Positions 63,904-64,000 of a stretch of 64,000 nucleotides of DNA are shown here, piece after piece. The number at the start of each line of letters is the position of its first letter. Positions within the stretch are counted from its first letter, which is position 1. Below the pieces are notes generated by a model. That model saw only the letters and a list, made by a program, of their open reading frames with translations. It was not told the DNA's origin and ran no database searches. This DNA is from Clostridium sp. AM49-4BH. GTDB taxonomy: Bacteria > Bacillota > Clostridia > Lachnospirales > Lachnospiraceae. The stretch lies in contig NZ_QUFB01000001.1 of NCBI RefSeq assembly GCF_003478335.1, forward strand, positions 62,001 to 126,000, written 5' to 3'. A program made the translations under genes and the position numbers.

Positions 63904-64000
63904 TTCGCACTCTTCCTTTCTTTCCAAAGACTTGCAGCATTGCTTCCGGTAACCGGAATAATATCTTTCGTAAAAAGTGTATCGTCATAAAGTTTTGTAT
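63900..64000 (-). CDS. C-terminal end of an unidentified gene
   Basis: The last 32 codons of a minus-strand gene that enters from the right edge. The frame ends in ...DIIPVTGSNAASLWKERKSAK and TGA at 63902-63900, overlapping the phosphatase ATG by four bases. The overlap, and the ribosome site of the next gene lying inside it, support a real coding end. Too short to identify. Confidence 0.6.
   Translation of the reverse strand, partial: TKLYDDTLFTKDIIPVTGSNAASLWKERKSAK

Overview
The window looks like a piece of a low-GC, endospore-forming, Gram-positive anaerobe of the Clostridia, most likely a member of the Lachnospiraceae. This rests on spoIIP next to lepA and hemW, the mreBCD-PBP2-minCDE-rodA block, the yggS-sepF-ylmH-divIVA block, a DUF3877-like protein, and a GGGtGRT protein next to a NifU-like Fe-S scaffold. 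The placement is inferred from gene content and order; I ran no search. I see no rRNA, tRNA, CRISPR array, prophage or insertion sequence.

Layout, plus strand first. 1-13 kb is housekeeping: spoIIP (cut by the left edge), lepA, hemW, purE, DUF1294, the RNase P RNA, mutS-mutL-miaA, a PLP lyase and radC. 13.3-23.3 kb is the shape and division operon mreB, mreC, mreD, a very long PBP2, minC, minD, minE and rodA, followed by mgsA and a lipoprotein DD-carboxypeptidase. 23.4-31.9 kb holds a small DUF378 protein (minus), an HlyD-like protein, yggS, sepF, ylmH, divIVA with a long repeat tail in a second reading frame, aroB, lspA and an RluD-type synthase.

31.9-39.6 kb is the most accessory-looking part. 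It contains a BlaI repressor behind ACAATTGT palindromes, a cluster of perfect hairpins, a XerC/D-like recombinase, a divergent BlaI-BlaR1 pair whose sensor ends in a TcaA/NTF2-like domain, a split OatA-like O-acyltransferase plus SGNH protein, and a LysM protein behind a LexA-box (SOS) promoter. From 39.7 kb the genes are nearly all on the minus strand: GGGtGRT and Fe-S scaffold pair, a beta-helix acyltransferase-like protein, topB, a 43-residue membrane peptide, a double zinc-finger Pro/Gln-rich protein, glyA-purD-purN-purM, comEC-GerMN-walK-walR-comEA, a YdcZ exporter and argD-argB-argC. Then come argG (plus, with ARG boxes in the divergent gap), maf, a histidine phosphatase and the end of an unidentified gene.

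Six genes (divIVA, the first blaI, the recombinase, purD, walK, maf) each carry a single one-base frameshift. Five sit in short homopolymers or lost doublets of G/C or T as deletions, and one is an A/T insertion. Both halves of every protein are otherwise well conserved, and walK and purD are normally important genes. I read this as residual sequencing or assembly error more than gene decay, and I annotate the reconstructed genes with the exact positions.

The best candidate for an undescribed system is the envelope-stress neighbourhood at 32-38.8 kb: a BlaI/BlaR1 switch with a non-penicillin-binding sensor beside a two-piece peptidoglycan O-acetyltransferase, each with its own strong sigma-A promoter. 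The Fe-S scaffold/GGGtGRT pair and the zinc-finger Pro/Gln protein are the next most interesting.
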